From Pseudomonas sp. Ga0074129 (lineage in GTDB: Bacteria; Pseudomonadota; Gammaproteobacteria; Pseudomonadales; Pseudomonadaceae): a stretch of DNA of 55,239 nucleotides. The DNA lies in NCBI GenBank assembly GCA_001465025.1, contig LNDO01000087.1, forward strand, positions 1-55,239. Reading direction: 5' to 3'. The notes below the pieces were generated by a model. It was not told where the DNA came from and ran no database searches. It worked only from the letters and a program-made list of their open reading frames with translations. Shown here in pieces: positions 18,654-31,878 of the stretch (its first letter is position 1; the number at the start of each line of letters is the position of its first letter). The translations under genes and the position numbers were made by a program.

Positions 18654-19757
18654 ATGCAGACTATTCATGTCGATCTTGCTGAGCGCAGCTATCCGATTTA
18701 CATAGGTGCTGATTTGTTGGCGCGCGCCGACCTGCTGGCTGCGCATATTGCCGGTCGGCAAGTCGCAATCATTACCAATGAAACGGTCGCGCCATTCTAT
18801 TTAGCTGGCCTTGAGCGACTTCTTGCAGGCTCAAGCGTCACCACTGTGATATTGCCTGACGGTGAACGTTTCAAGACGTGGGAAACACTGCAGCTCATTT
18901 TTGATGGTCTCCTCGGTGCTCGTCACGATCGCGGCACAACGGTCATAGCGCTTGGTGGTGGTGTTATCGGTGACATGGCGGGATTTGCTGCTGCCTGCTA
19001 CCAGCGCGGGGTGAATTTCATTCAGGTGCCAACCACATTGCTCTCTCAGGTTGACTCCTCGGTGGGTGGCAAAACAGGCATCAATCACCCTCTGGGCAAG
19101 AACATGATTGGTGCGTTTTATCAGCCCCAGGCGGTGCTGATTGATACAGCAACGCTCTTGACCTTGCCCGCCCGAGAGCTTTCCGCGGGTTTGGCTGAGG
19201 TTATCAAGTATGGCTTGATATGCGATGAGCCTTTTTTGACTTGGCTTGAAGAGCATATGTCGGCATTGCGAGCGCTCGATCAGGTTGTTCTCGCTCAAGC
19301 TATTGAGCGCTCCTGCGCTGCCAAGGCGCGTGTGGTTGCAACCGATGAGCGTGAGTCAGGTGTGCGTGCCACGCTCAATCTGGGTCATACGTTTGGTCAT
19401 GCGATTGAAACCCATCAGGGCTACGGCAACTGGCTGCATGGCGAGGCTGTTGCGGCGGGTACGGTCATGGCTTTGGATATGTCGGAGCGACTTGGTTGGA
19501 TCACCACAGCAGAGCGTGAGCGCGTAGTACGCCTGTTTATCTCCGCAGGTTTACCTGTTGTACCGCCTCAGGATATGACTGCTGAGGACTTTATGGAGCA
19601 CATGGCGGTCGATAAAAAGGTGATGAACGGAAAGTTACGCCTAGTGCTGTTGCAGGGTTTGGGTGAGGCCGTTGTTACGGGTGACTTCCCGCGTGAAATT
19701 TTGGATGCCACGCTAAGCGCTGATTACGCCGCGCAGTTGGCTTTGCTTAAAAACTAA
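18654..19757 (+). CDS. aroB: 3-Dehydroquinate synthase
   Basis: The 367-aa NAD- and metal-dependent enzyme converts DAHP to 3-dehydroquinate. The start is ATG 18654 after a CTGGGGG ribosome-binding site; an in-frame start 18 bases earlier is less likely. Seen: [16 protein letters not shown] (NAD site), [21 protein letters not shown] (substrate phosphate site), AEVIKYGLI and the zinc-ligand histidines in [10 protein letters not shown] and LHGEAVAAG. It is followed after 10 bases by the SPOR protein gene, which suggests cotranscription. Confidence 0.95.
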   Translation: MQTIHVDLAERSYPIYIGADLLARADLLAAHIAGRQVAIITNETVAPFYLAGLERLLAGSSVTTVILPDGERFKTWETLQLIFDGLLGARHDRGTTVIALGGGVIGDMAGFAAACYQRGVNFIQVPTTLLSQVDSSVGGKTGINHPLGKNMIGAFYQPQAVLIDTATLLTLPARELSAGLAEVIKYGLICDEPFLTWLEEHMSALRALDQVVLAQAIERSCAAKARVVATDERESGVRATLNLGHTFGHAIETHQGYGNWLHGEAVAAGTVMALDMSERLGWITTAERERVVRLFISAGLPVVPPQDMTAEDFMEHMAVDKKVMNGKLRLVLLQGLGEAVVTGDFPREILDATLSADYAAQLALLKN

Positions 19758-19767
19758 TGAGTGCCCC

Positions 19768-21375
<1,608 letters not shown>

Positions 21376-21477
21376 CAGGCTCGTTGGTGCATCGCTGACT
21401 GGTTGGTCGCTACCACGACCTTCCAGTCTTATCCTTCGTTTTAGCGACATAAGTTTTCAAGGCTTCGTCACTAAGAT

Positions 21478-21506
21478 TTGTGACCGCCTAGGTGGGTATG
21501 TACAAT
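21478..21506 (+). promoter_or_regulatory. Probable sigma-70 promoter of gltBD
   Basis: TTGTGA at 21478-21483 and TACAAT at 21501-21506 are separated by exactly 17 bases. Transcription would begin near 21513, leaving a leader of about 100 bases before the gltB ATG at 21613. No riboswitch-like structure was recognised in the leader. Confidence 0.6.
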
Positions 21507-21612
21507 GACCACCCTTTCGCCTGCGCAAAGCTGGGGCACAGCCCTGCGCGATTGGTAAGTGGTTGAATTAGAAAGTAATTGCCTTGTGAAAGGCCGTCTG
21601 GTGAGAGTCCCT

Positions 21613-24600
21613 ATGAAAGCAGGTTTGTACCGTCCTGATGAGTTCAAGGATAACTGCGGCTTCGGCCTGATCGCCCATATGCAGGGTGAGGCTAGCCATC
21701 ACCTGCTGCAGACCGCGATTGAAGCCCTGACATGCATGACCCACCGCGGCGGGATTAACGCCGATGGTAAAACCGGTGACGGTTGCGGTCTGCTGATCCA
21801 GAAGCCTGATACTTTCCTGCGGGCCATGGCCCAGCAGCACTTTGCCGTTGAACTGCCTAAGCAGTACGCCGTGGGCATGGTGTTCCTCAACCAAGACCCG
21901 GTTAAAGCCGAAGCGGCGCGCGAAAACATGAATCGCGAGATTCTGGCGGCCGGTTTGCAACTGGTCGGCTGGCGCAAGGTACCGATCGACACCAGCGTGC
22001 TGGGTCGTCTTGCGCTTGAGCGTTTGCCGCAGATTGAGCAGGTGTTTATCGGGGGCGAAGGCCTTTCCGATCAGGAATTTGCGATCAAGCTGTTCAGTGC
22101 GCGGCGCCGTTCGTCGGTGGCCAATGCCGCTGATAGCGATCACTACATCTGCAGTTTTTCGCACAAGACCATCATCTACAAAGGCCTGATGATGCCGGCC
22201 GACCTTCAGCAGTTCTACCCAGACTTGGGTGATGAGCGCCTGCAGACCGCCATTTGCGTCTTCCACCAGCGTTTCTCCACCAACACCTTGCCGAAGTGGC
22301 CGCTGGCTCAGCCGTTCCGCTTTCTGGCGCACAACGGTGAAATCAACACCATCACCGGTAACCGCAACTGGGCCCAGGCACGTCGCCTGAAGTTCGCCAA
22401 CGATCAGATCTTTGATTTGGACGAACTCGGTCCGCTGGTTAACCGCGTGGGTTCCGACTCTTCCAGCATGGACAACATGCTCGAGTTGATGGTCACCGGC
22501 GGCATCGACCTGTTCCGTGGCGTGCGCATGATTATTCCGCCAGCCTGGCAGAACGTTGAAACCATGGACGCCGACCTGCGTGCGTTCTACGAATACAACT
22601 CCATGCACATGGAGCCCTGGGATGGTCCGGCCGGTGTGGTGCTTACCGACGGCCGCCATGCTGTGTGCCTGCTCGACCGTAACGGTCTGCGTCCGGCGCG
22701 TTGGGTCACCACCAAAAATGGCTATATCACTCTGGCGTCGGAAATCGGCGTGTGGAACTACGCCCCTGAAGACGTATTGGCCAAAGGCCGCGTAGGCCCG
22801 GGGCAGATTCTCGCGGTGGACACCGAAACCGGGCAGATCCTCGGCAGCGATGACATCGATAACCGCCTGAAGTCGCGTCACCCCTACAAGCAGTGGATGC
22901 GCAAGAGTGCCCAGCGCATTCAGGCGACCTTGGAAGACCGCGACCATGGCTCGGCGTTCTATGACGTCGGCCAGCTCAAGCAGTACATGAAGATGTACCA
23001 GGTCACCTTCGAAGAGCGTGATCAGGTGCTGCGTCCGTTGGGCGAACAAGGCCAGGAAGCGGTCGGCTCCATGGGTGACGATACGCCGATGGCTGTGCTC
23101 AGCCAGCGCGTGCGTTCGCCTTATGACTACTTCCGTCAGCAGTTCGCGCAGGTCACCAACCCGCCAATCGACCCGCTGCGCGAAGCCATCGTCATGTCGC
23201 TGGAGATCTGCCTCGGTGCCGAGCGCAATATCTTCGAAGAGTCGCCGGAGCACGCCGCTCGGGTGATTCTCAGCAGCCCGGTGATCTCGCCGGCTAAGTG
23301 GCGCGCCTTGATGAACCTGGATCGCCCAGGCTTCGAGCGTCAACTGATCGACATGAACTACGACGAGTCGCTCGGTCTGGAAGCCGCTGTGCGCAATATG
23401 GCTGATCAGGCTGAAGAAGCCGTGCGCGCCGGTAAGGTGCTGCTGGTTCTGTCTGACCGCCACATTGCGCCAGGCAAACTGCCGGCTCACGCCTCGCTGG
23501 TTACCGGTGCGATTCACCACCGCCTGACCGAAAAAGGCCTGCGTTGCGACTGCAACATCTTGGTCGAGACGGCGACTGCCCGCGACCCGCACCACTATGC
23601 AGTGCTGCTCGGCTTCGGCGCGTCGGCGGTTTACCCGTTCCTCGCTTATGAGGTGCTGGGCGACCTGATTCGCACCGGCGAAGTGCTGGGCGATTTGTAT
23701 GAAGTGTTCAAGCACTACCGCAAAGGCATCTCCAAAGGCCTGCTGAAGATCCTGTCGAAGATGGGGATCTCCACCGTGGCGTCCTACCGTGGTGCGCAGT
23801 TGTTCGAAGCCGTCGGCCTGGCCGATGACGTCACCGAACTGTGCTTCCGGGGTGTGGCCAGCCGCATCAAGGGCGCGCGCTTCGTCGATATCGAAAACGA
23901 GCAGAAGCTGCTCGCGGCCGAAGCCTGGAACGCGCGCAAGTCGATCCAGCAAGGCGGCTTGCTCAAGTTTGTTTACGGCGGCGAGTACCACGCCTACAAC
24001 CCGGATGTGGTCAACACCCTGCAGGCGGCGGTGCAGCAAGGCAGCTACGAAAAATTCAAGGAATACACCACGCTGGTCGACACCCGTCCGGTCTCGATGC
24101 TGCGCGACCTGCTGAAACTGAAGTTGGCCGATCAGCCAATCGCACTGGATCAGGTTGAGCCGCTGGGTGAAATTCTCAAGCGCTTTGACTCTGCCGGGAT
24201 TTCCCTCGGCGCGTTGTCGCCGGAAGCTCACGAAGCCATCGCCGAGGCGATGAACCGTCTGGGCGCGCGCTCTAACTCCGGTGAGGGCGGCGAAGACCCG
24301 GCCCGCTACGGCACCGTGCGCAGCTCGAAAATCAAGCAAGTCGCTACCGGCCGTTTCGGTGTAACCCCGGAATACCTGGTCAACGCCGAAGTGCTGCAGA
24401 TTAAGGTGGCTCAAGGTGCCAAGCCTGGTGAGGGCGGCCAACTGCCGGGCGGTAAGGTCAACGGTTTGATCGCTAAATTGCGCTACGCCGTGCCGGGCGT
24501 GACGCTGATTTCGCCACCGCCGCACCATGACATCTATTCGATTGAAGACTTGGCGCAGCTGATTTTTGACCTTAAGCAGGTCAATCCGCAGGCGTTGGTC

Positions 24601-26061
24601 TCGGTCAAGCTGGTGGCGGAAGCCGGTGTCGGCACCATTGCCGCCGGCGTGGCCAAGGCCTATGCCGACCTGATCACCATCTCCGGTTACGACGGTGGTA
24701 CCGGTGCATCGCCGCTGACCTCGATCAAGTATGCGGGCGCGCCGTGGGAGCTCGGCCTCGCTGAAACCCACCAGACCCTGCGCGGCAACGACCTGCGCGG
24801 CAAAGTGCGGGTACAGACTGACGGTGGTCTGAAGACCGGCCTCGACGTGATCAAAGCGGCGATCCTCGGTGCCGAAAGCTTTGGCTTTGGTACCGCGCCG
24901 ATGATCGCGCTGGGCTGCAAATACCTGCGTATTTGCCACCTGAACAACTGCGCCACCGGTGTGGCCACGCAGAACGACAAGCTACGCAAGGACCACTTCA
25001 TCGGCACCGTCGAAATGGTGATGAATTTCTTCACCTATGTCGCCGAAGAAACCCGTGAGTGGCTGGCCAAGTTGGGCGTGCGCAGCCTGGAAGAGCTGAT
25101 CGGCCGTACCGATCTGCTGGAAATGCTGCCGGGCGAGACCGCCAAGCAGGGTCATCTGGACCTGACGCCGCTGCTCGGCAGCGACCACATTCCAGCGGAC
25201 AAGCCGCAGTTCTGTTTGGTCGAGAAGAACCCGCCATTCGATGAAGGCCTGCTGGCCGAGAAGATGGTCGAGTTGGCCAGGTCTGCTATTGATGCGGCCA
25301 GCGGTGCCGAGTTTGAGTTGGACATCTGCAACTGCGACCGCTCCATTGGTGCTCGTGTCTCCGGCGAAATCGCCCGCAAGCACGGCAACCAGGGCATGGC
25401 CAAGGCGCCGATTACGTTCCGCTTCAAGGGCACGGCTGGCCAGAGCTTCGGCGTGTGGAACGCCGGTGGTCTGAACCTGTATTTGGAAGGCGATGCCAAC
25501 GATTACGTCGGCAAGGGCATGACCGGTGGCAAGCTAGTGATCACCCCGCCGAAAGGCAGCCCGTTCAAGACGCAGGACAGCGCCATCATCGGTAACACCT
25601 GCTTGTACGGTGCCACTGGCGGCAAGCTGTTTGCTGCAGGTACTGCAGGCGAGCGTTTTGCTGTGCGGAACTCCGGCGCGCATACCGTCGTAGAAGGCAC
25701 GGGCGATCATTGCTGCGAATACATGACTGGCGGCTTTGTCTGCGTGCTGGGTAAAACAGGCTACAACTTCGGCTCTGGCATGACCGGCGGTTTCGCCTAT
25801 GTGCTTGATCTGGATAACAGCTTCTACGACCGTGTTAACCATGAGCTGGTGGAAATTCAGCGCATTAACAATGAGTCGATGGAGGCTTACCGTAGCCACC
25901 TGGAGCGCGTGCTCACTGAGTACGTCCAAGAAACATCGAGCGAGTGGGGCGCTACCCTGCTGGAAAACCTCGACGACTACCTGCGCAAGTTCTGGCTGGT
26001 CAAACCGAAGGCGGCAAGCCTGAAGTCGTTGCTCTCCAGCACACGTGCCAACCCGCAATAA
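21613..26061 (+). CDS. gltB: Glutamate synthase (NADPH) large subunit
   Basis: The 1482-aa alpha subunit makes glutamate from glutamine and 2-oxoglutarate. I start at ATG 21613 ([18 protein letters not shown]), because the catalytic Cys15 should become N-terminal after propeptide removal; the frame is open 18 codons further up. A type-2 glutamine amidotransferase domain comes first, then the central domain, the FMN/synthase domain ([15 protein letters not shown]), the 3Fe-4S ligands [12 protein letters not shown], and the C-terminal beta-helix with repeated Gly ([27 protein letters not shown]). The length is full. gltD follows after 120 bases. Confidence 0.97.
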   Translation: MKAGLYRPDEFKDNCGFGLIAHMQGEASHHLLQTAIEALTCMTHRGGINADGKTGDGCGLLIQKPDTFLRAMAQQHFAVELPKQYAVGMVFLNQDPVKAEAARENMNREILAAGLQLVGWRKVPIDTSVLGRLALERLPQIEQVFIGGEGLSDQEFAIKLFSARRRSSVANAADSDHYICSFSHKTIIYKGLMMPADLQQFYPDLGDERLQTAICVFHQRFSTNTLPKWPLAQPFRFLAHNGEINTITGNRNWAQARRLKFANDQIFDLDELGPLVNRVGSDSSSMDNMLELMVTGGIDLFRGVRMIIPPAWQNVETMDADLRAFYEYNSMHMEPWDGPAGVVLTDGRHAVCLLDRNGLRPARWVTTKNGYITLASEIGVWNYAPEDVLAKGRVGPGQILAVDTETGQILGSDDIDNRLKSRHPYKQWMRKSAQRIQATLEDRDHGSAFYDVGQLKQYMKMYQVTFEERDQVLRPLGEQGQEAVGSMGDDTPMAVLSQRVRSPYDYFRQQFAQVTNPPIDPLREAIVMSLEICLGAERNIFEESPEHAARVILSSPVISPAKWRALMNLDRPGFERQLIDMNYDESLGLEAAVRNMADQAEEAVRAGKVLLVLSDRHIAPGKLPAHASLVTGAIHHRLTEKGLRCDCNILVETATARDPHHYAVLLGFGASAVYPFLAYEVLGDLIRTGEVLGDLYEVFKHYRKGISKGLLKILSKMGISTVASYRGAQLFEAVGLADDVTELCFRGVASRIKGARFVDIENEQKLLAAEAWNARKSIQQGGLLKFVYGGEYHAYNPDVVNTLQAAVQQGSYEKFKEYTTLVDTRPVSMLRDLLKLKLADQPIALDQVEPLGEILKRFDSAGISLGALSPEAHEAIAEAMNRLGARSNSGEGGEDPARYGTVRSSKIKQVATGRFGVTPEYLVNAEVLQIKVAQGAKPGEGGQLPGGKVNGLIAKLRYAVPGVTLISPPPHHDIYSIEDLAQLIFDLKQVNPQALVSVKLVAEAGVGTIAAGVAKAYADLITISGYDGGTGASPLTSIKYAGAPWELGLAETHQTLRGNDLRGKVRVQTDGGLKTGLDVIKAAILGAESFGFGTAPMIALGCKYLRICHLNNCATGVATQNDKLRKDHFIGTVEMVMNFFTYVAEETREWLAKLGVRSLEELIGRTDLLEMLPGETAKQGHLDLTPLLGSDHIPADKPQFCLVEKNPPFDEGLLAEKMVELARSAIDAASGAEFELDICNCDRSIGARVSGEIARKHGNQGMAKAPITFRFKGTAGQSFGVWNAGGLNLYLEGDANDYVGKGMTGGKLVITPPKGSPFKTQDSAIIGNTCLYGATGGKLFAAGTAGERFAVRNSGAHTVVEGTGDHCCEYMTGGFVCVLGKTGYNFGSGMTGGFAYVLDLDNSFYDRVNHELVEIQRINNESMEAYRSHLERVLTEYVQETSSEWGATLLENLDDYLRKFWLVKPKAASLKSLLSSTRANPQ

Positions 26062-26074
26062 AAGCAGTTGCAAG

Positions 26075-26117
26075 CGGTAAGCCTTAGGCTGCAGTCAGAA
26101 GCAACCAGGGCTTACCG
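26075..26117. other. Inverted repeat between gltB and gltD
   Basis: CGGTAAGCC at 26075-26083 and GGCTTACCG at 26109-26117 are perfect complements (9 bp) around a 25-base loop. It could be a processing site or attenuator in the gltBD transcript. There is no T run, so it is not a standard terminator. Confidence 0.4.
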
Positions 26118-26151
26118 GATCAACGTGATTGTCTTGCGGCGCAACGCTTGA

Positions 26152-27600
<1,449 letters not shown>

Positions 27601-27627
27601 GTTGGGTTGAGCGCAGCGAAGCCCAAC
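27601..27627. repeat. Short palindromic repeat after gltD
   Basis: GTTGGG at 27601-27606 pairs with CCCAAC at 27622-27627, with inner partial pairing (GAGCGCAGCGAAG). It resembles the small imperfect palindromes common between Pseudomonas genes and may stabilise the 3' end of the gltBD mRNA. Confidence 0.5.
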
Positions 27628-27656
27628 GGCGGCCGCGACAAATTGACCCTATAGAC

Positions 27657-27684
27657 AAAAGGCACGGCACTCGCCGTGCCTTTT
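27657..27684 (+). terminator. Intrinsic terminator after gltBD
   Basis: AAAAGGCACGGC, loop ACTC, GCCGTGCCTTTT: a 12-bp perfect stem including the A/T arms, followed by more T-rich sequence. It separates gltBD from hemE. Confidence 0.9.
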
Positions 27685-27743
27685 GTTTTGCGCTCTGCGA
27701 AAATGCCCGCACTTTTTACTGCTGACTTAGATCGGGATCTGCC

Positions 27744-28811
27744 ATGACCGTCTTGAAGAACGACCGCTTCCTTCGTGCCCTGCTCAAGCAACCGGTGGAC
27801 GTTACCCCCGTGTGGATGATGCGTCAGGCTGGTCGTTACCTGCCGGAGTACCGCGCGACCCGCGCTAAAGCCGGTGATTTCGTCAAGCTGATGAAGAACC
27901 CGGAACTGGCCTGTGAAGTCACGATCCAGCCGCTGGACCGTTACCCGCAACTGGATGCGGCAATCCTCTTCTCCGACATCCTGACCATCCCTGATGCCAT
28001 GGGCCAAGGCCTGTACTTTGAAACCGGCGAAGGCCCGCGCTTCAAGAAAGTGATCAGTTCGATGGCCGATATCGAGGCGCTACCCATTCCCGATCCCGAG
28101 CAGGACCTGGGTTATGTGATGGAGGCCGTACGCACCATTCGCCGCGAGCTAAACGGCCGTGTGCCGCTGATCGGCTTCTCCGGCAGCCCTTGGACGCTGG
28201 CCACGTATATGGTCGAAGGCGGCTCAAGCAAAGACTTCCGCAAATCCAAGGCCATGCTCTACGACAACCCGCAGGCCATGCATGCACTCCTCGATAAACT
28301 GGCGCAGTCAGTGACCAGTTACCTCAACGGGCAGATCAGAGCGGGTGCGCAAGCGGTGCAGATCTTCGACTCCTGGGGTGGCTCACTGTCGTCGGCGGCC
28401 TACCAAGAGTTTTCGCTGGCCTACATGAAGAAAATCGTCGATGGCCTGATTCGTGAGCACGACGGCCGCCGTGTACCGGTCATTCTGTTCACCAAGGGTG
28501 GCGGTCTGTGGTTGGAGTCCATGGCTGAAACCGGCGTTGAGGCACTGGGTTTGGACTGGACCTGCGACATCGGCAGCGCCCGCGCCCGCGTCGGCAACAA
28601 GGTGGCACTGCAAGGCAACATGGACCCTAGCGTGCTGTATGCCAACCCGGCAGCGATCCGCGCCGAAGTAGGGCGCATCCTCGCGGCGTATGGTCATGGC
28701 AGCGGCCATGTCTTCAACCTCGGCCACGGCATCACCCCGGAAGTGAACCCGGAGCACGCTCGCGCCTTCTTCGAAGCGGTGCATGAGTTGTCGGCGCAGT
28801 ATCACGGCTGA
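27744..28811 (+). CDS. hemE: Uroporphyrinogen decarboxylase
   Basis: The 355-aa cytosolic enzyme removes four carboxyl groups from uroporphyrinogen III to give coproporphyrinogen III in haem synthesis. Seen: [16 protein letters not shown] with the conserved Arg residues, [12 protein letters not shown] with the catalytic Asp, [13 protein letters not shown], and [15 protein letters not shown] near the C-terminus. Length is typical. It has its own upstream region after the gltD terminator. Confidence 0.97.
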   Translation: MTVLKNDRFLRALLKQPVDVTPVWMMRQAGRYLPEYRATRAKAGDFVKLMKNPELACEVTIQPLDRYPQLDAAILFSDILTIPDAMGQGLYFETGEGPRFKKVISSMADIEALPIPDPEQDLGYVMEAVRTIRRELNGRVPLIGFSGSPWTLATYMVEGGSSKDFRKSKAMLYDNPQAMHALLDKLAQSVTSYLNGQIRAGAQAVQIFDSWGGSLSSAAYQEFSLAYMKKIVDGLIREHDGRRVPVILFTKGGGLWLESMAETGVEALGLDWTCDIGSARARVGNKVALQGNMDPSVLYANPAAIRAEVGRILAAYGHGSGHVFNLGHGITPEVNPEHARAFFEAVHELSAQYHG

Positions 28812-28893
28812 TCGGGAGGTTTGCTAAAGCCTCGCCCTTGTCACGTACTTTGCATAGAATCCAAGACCATTTCGGGGCTCAGGGAGGTGTTTC

Positions 28894-29667
28894 ATGCGGC
28901 GCGTGATTTTTAACCAGAAGGGCGGGGTGGGTAAGTCCAGCATTGCCTGCAACCTGGCTGCGGTAAGCGCCTCTCAGGGCTATCGCACGCTGCTGATCGA
29001 CCTTGATGCTCAGGCCAATTCGACCCATTACCTCACCGGTCTTACCGGCGAGGACATCCCCATGGGTATCGCTGAGTTCTTTAAAGGCACGTTGTCGTCA
29101 GCGCCGTTCGGTAAGAAGGGCGGCGTGGATATCTACGAAACGCCATTCGACAACCTGCATGTCGTCACCGCCACGGCTGAGCTGGCTGATTTGCAGCCCA
29201 AACTTGAGCAAAAGCACAAGATCAACAAGCTGCGCAAACTGCTCGAAGACCTCAGTGAAGATTACGAGCGGATTTATTTAGACACCCCGCCCGCGTTGAA
29301 CTTCTACACGGTATCGGCATTGATCGCGGCGGATCGGGTGTTGATTCCTTTTGACTGCGACAGCTTTTCGCGTCAGGCGCTGTATGGCTTGTTGCGTGAA
29401 ATCGAAGAACTCAAGGAAGACCACAATGAGGGCCTGGAAGTCGAAGGCATTGTGGTCAATCAATTCCAGCCGCGTGCCACGCTGCCGCAACAGTTGCTCG
29501 ATGAGTTGATTGCCGAAGGGTTGCCGGTATTGCCGGTTAACTTGATGAGTTCGGTAAAGATGCGTGAGTCGCATCAAGCCTGCACACCGCTGATTTACCT
29601 GGATCGCAACCATAAGTTGACTCAACAGTTTGTTGAGCTGCATGACTTGCTCAACAGCGCTGACTGA
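28894..29667 (+). CDS. ParA/MinD-family ATPase
   Basis: The 257-aa protein has a deviant Walker A (KGGVGKSS at residues 9-16), the switch [11 protein letters not shown] and the Walker B region [10 protein letters not shown]. This is the ParA-type organising ATPase, which binds DNA or membrane as an ATP dimer. No parB follows, so it is not the chromosome partition ParA. Orphan relatives position other cargo, and this one is a conserved gene after hemE in Pseudomonas. An in-frame start upstream is not needed: GGGAGGTGT precedes the ATG. It is followed by a symmetrical terminator. Confidence 0.88.
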   Translation: MRRVIFNQKGGVGKSSIACNLAAVSASQGYRTLLIDLDAQANSTHYLTGLTGEDIPMGIAEFFKGTLSSAPFGKKGGVDIYETPFDNLHVVTATAELADLQPKLEQKHKINKLRKLLEDLSEDYERIYLDTPPALNFYTVSALIAADRVLIPFDCDSFSRQALYGLLREIEELKEDHNEGLEVEGIVVNQFQPRATLPQQLLDELIAEGLPVLPVNLMSSVKMRESHQACTPLIYLDRNHKLTQQFVELHDLLNSAD

Positions 29668-29683
29668 GCAGAGCCTGGATAAC

Positions 29684-29709
29684 AAAAAAGCTGCCTAGGC
29701 AGCTTTTTT
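29684..29709 (+). terminator. Bidirectional terminator between the parA-like gene and usp
   Basis: A 26-base perfect palindrome, AAAAAAGCTGCCT followed by AGGCAGCTTTTTT, lies 17 bases after the parA-like stop. A and T runs on both sides allow it to act on both strands. Confidence 0.85.
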
Positions 29710-29721
29710 ATTTTCTGGTTC

Positions 29722-29851
29722 AGAGCCTATTGAAGATCTCGCGAGCTAGAGCCATGCAAGGCGAAAACAGGTGAGGAAGCGGAGTGTACTTTTGTACATG
29801 AGCATTCCGAACTTGTTTTCAACGCAGCAGGGCCGACGCGCAGCAGATCGT
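29722..29851. repeat. MITE-like dispersed repeat, copy 1 (right end degraded)
   Basis: About 130 bases nearly identical to 41709-41850. The left end AGAGCCTATTGAAGATC matches the terminal inverted repeat of copy 2. The right end stops at AGATCGTC, just at the usp stop codon (29851-29853). An inner inverted repeat, GAAAACAGG (29763-29771) with CTTGTTTTC (29812-29820), keeps the stem seen in copy 2. Confidence 0.85.
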
Positions 29852-30651
29852 CAGCGGACGACGTAAATGTCACACGGCGCTTTGTGCAGGAAGTGCTGCG
29901 CCAAGCTGCCAAGCAGGGCTTGTGAGAGCGCGCTGCGGCCATGGCTGCCGAGCACCAGCAATTCAATGTCGTGGGTTTTCAGGTGGCTCTGCAGGCAGCG
30001 CAGGATTCCGCCTTGCTCGACCGAATGGGTCAGGCTGGGGCCAGTCGGTGGCAGGTTTTGAGCCTCATCTTCCAGTAGCTGGCTGATCAGGGCTTTCTGT
30101 GTGTCCAGTTGTGCTTCGACCTGTTTAGGTGTGCCTTTGTCCGGCTCAAACACATGCAGGGCGTGCAAGGTGGCGTTTTCTGGCAGCAGGCGGTAAGCCT
30201 GGCCCAAGGCGCTGCAGGCGCACAGCGAGAAGTCGATGGCCGAAAGTGCACGCTCGTAGGGGCGTGAATCATTGCGTGCAACCAGCAGCAGCGGCACCGG
30301 GCAGTTGCGCGCAATGCGGTCCAAGCTGGTGCCGGAGAAAAAGTCATGACGCTGGTGGTGACCGCCAAGTACCAGCAGGTCGCAGCCCAGTTCGTTAAGT
30401 TGTTGCAACACCACTTCCGAGGGTTTGATGCCGCTGCGAACCAGCAATTGTGTGCCGGGTGGCGCATATTGAGTGAGGCTGCGATCGAGCGCCTGTTTGG
30501 CGGCATCCTGTTCTTGGCTGGTCTTGTTGGGATCAAGCACATGAAGGATGGTCAGCTTGGCGTTGAATTGCTTGGCCAGTTGCGTGGCGCGGCACAGGGC
30601 CATGTCCGCAGTGTCGCGCAGGTCGTGGGCAATAAGGATGTGACTGGGCAT
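29851..30651 (-). CDS. Universal stress protein, tandem UspA domains
   Basis: The 266-aa protein has two Usp folds. Domain 1 begins ILIAHDLRDTADMALCRA, and domain 2 begins with ALSAIDFSLCACSALGQ near residue 150. The phosphate-binding region of domain 2 reads GSHGRSALSQALLGSLAQHF, close to the ATP-binding Gx2Gx9G pattern. I start at ATG 30651 because AGGAGA precedes it; the frame is open 26 codons further upstream. Universal stress proteins aid survival under anaerobiosis, stationary phase or membrane stress. Its stop codon lies at the edge of a repeat element. Confidence 0.88.
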   Translation of the reverse strand: MPSHILIAHDLRDTADMALCRATQLAKQFNAKLTILHVLDPNKTSQEQDAAKQALDRSLTQYAPPGTQLLVRSGIKPSEVVLQQLNELGCDLLVLGGHHQRHDFFSGTSLDRIARNCPVPLLLVARNDSRPYERALSAIDFSLCACSALGQAYRLLPENATLHALHVFEPDKGTPKQVEAQLDTQKALISQLLEDEAQNLPPTGPSLTHSVEQGGILRCLQSHLKTHDIELLVLGSHGRSALSQALLGSLAQHFLHKAPCDIYVVR

Positions 30652-30738
30652 GGGCGGCGCTCTCCTGCCGATGCATGTCGGCACATTTTTGTGACCTCGA
30701 GTCATAACTGCGCTTTTGACCCAGGGCAAGGTCAGGCG

Positions 30739-31182
30739 TCAGCGTTTGCGTAACTGGTACAAACCGCGACTCTGAGCCACTACTTCACCACTCTCGTCGA
30801 TCAGCTGCAACTCTAAAACGTAGTCGGCTTTGCCTTCTTCTGTTGCCTGTTTTTGCAGGGCCTGAATTTGTGCGTCTTCCAGGCGTGCTTCTACGCGAAT
30901 ATCACCGGTTGCCGGGCGACGAAAGCGTAGGTTCATTTCCTTGATGATGGGGTAAAAGTGCTGCGCGTCGAAGCTGGTGAGAAAGAGTGCGCCGCCGGGA
31001 ATTTCCGCCAGGGTGAACAGTGCGCCTGCGTACATGCTGCCGATGTGATTTTGGTTACCGGCCAGCGGCATCAGCAGGCTGACGTGTCCGGGTTCCAATA
31101 TCTCGGCCTTGAGCCCGCTGCGTTTAACGAAGGCGATTTGTTCTTCGGTGAGTTGGCGTACCAACTCCAAGGGCATCGACAT
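30739..31182 (-). CDS. Hotdog-fold thioesterase-like protein (PaaI/YiiD C-terminal type)
   Basis: The 147-aa protein is predicted from ATG 31182, which has a GGAG seven bases upstream; a GTG four codons earlier overlaps that site. The segment NQNHIGSMYAGALFTLAEIPGGALF is the hotdog helix with the usual conserved N/H-x-G-x-x-x-A-G pattern. The strands PATGDIRVEARLE and SGEVVAQSRGLYQLR close the fold. Such proteins hydrolyse acyl-CoA thioesters, but the substrate is unknown. It lies next to the usp gene on the same strand. Confidence 0.75.
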   Translation of the reverse strand: MSMPLELVRQLTEEQIAFVKRSGLKAEILEPGHVSLLMPLAGNQNHIGSMYAGALFTLAEIPGGALFLTSFDAQHFYPIIKEMNLRFRRPATGDIRVEARLEDAQIQALQKQATEEGKADYVLELQLIDESGEVVAQSRGLYQLRKR

Positions 31183-31302
31183 GAAGGGCTCCACGTTTAT
31201 TGTTGTGGTGTCAGCCTAAAGGTTGGTTGTGACGGCGGTAATGACGGCGAGCTCAGCGGTCGATTGACCGATTCGCTCACCGGCCGTGCTGCGTAACCCG
31301 CG

Positions 31303-31364
31303 CGTAGCCCGGATGCAATCCAGGAGAAACGCGCGCGGGTTTCCCGGATTTCATCCGGGCTACG
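31303..31364. repeat. REP-type long hairpin
   Basis: CGTAGCCCGGATG at 31303-31315 is perfectly complementary to CATCCGGGCTACG at 31352-31364, with imperfect inner pairing. It is a common intergenic palindrome type in Pseudomonas and lies between trxC and the thioesterase gene, where it may end or stabilise the trxC transcript. Confidence 0.8.
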
Positions 31365-31383
31365 TCCTATAGCTTGGGGGATG

Positions 31384-31818
31384 TCAGATGCCGTGCTGAC
31401 GCAACCAGCCGAACAACTGTGGCAGGGGCAGCGCGCCGCTTTGTCGGGCCACTTCAACACCGCCTTTGAGCAGGATCAGCGTCGGGATCGAGCGAATGCC
31501 CATTTCGCCGGCGAGTTGCGGGTTGGCTTCGCTGTCCAGTTTGCTCAACCGACAGTGGCCTTGCAGCTGGCGAGCGGCTTGTTCGTAGATGGGCGCAAAG
31601 CTGCGGCATGGGCCGCACCAGCTGGCCCATACATCGATCAGCAGCGGCAGGTCGCCTTTGTTCTGCGCCGCAAAGTTGGCCTGGGTCAGCTCAAACGGGC
31701 TATCGTGCAGCACTTCGCCTTTGCAGCGACCGCAGCGGGGAGAGTCGCTCAGGCGTTCAGCAGGGATGCGATTGAGTCCGTTGCAATGTGGGCAGGGGAT
31801 GAGCAGGGGATTGGACAT
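31384..31818 (-). CDS. trxC: Thioredoxin 2 (TrxC, zinc-containing)
   Basis: The 144-aa thiol-disulphide reductase has the TrxC-specific N-terminal zinc module (CPHC at residues 9-12, CGRC at 29-32) and a thioredoxin domain with active site WASWCGPC near residue 70. The cis-proline is in IRSIPTLIL. The zinc module separates it from TrxA. It acts in the cytoplasm, often under oxidative-stress control (OxyR in E. coli); I see no operator here. It follows metY on the same strand with 60 bases between. Confidence 0.95.
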   Translation of the reverse strand: MSNPLLIPCPHCNGLNRIPAERLSDSPRCGRCKGEVLHDSPFELTQANFAAQNKGDLPLLIDVWASWCGPCRSFAPIYEQAARQLQGHCRLSKLDSEANPQLAGEMGIRSIPTLILLKGGVEVARQSGALPLPQLFGWLRQHGI

Positions 31819-31878
31819 GGGCGACTCCAGAGGCGGTTATCCCTTATCTGGAGTCGCTTGCGCGGATATCAAGGGCGA

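Noticed and set aside
21568-24939. 1123-codon open frame antisense to gltB
   Set aside because: It mirrors a highly conserved gene in GC-rich DNA, has no family motif, and reads as His/Gln/Val-rich shadow sequence. gltB is certain.
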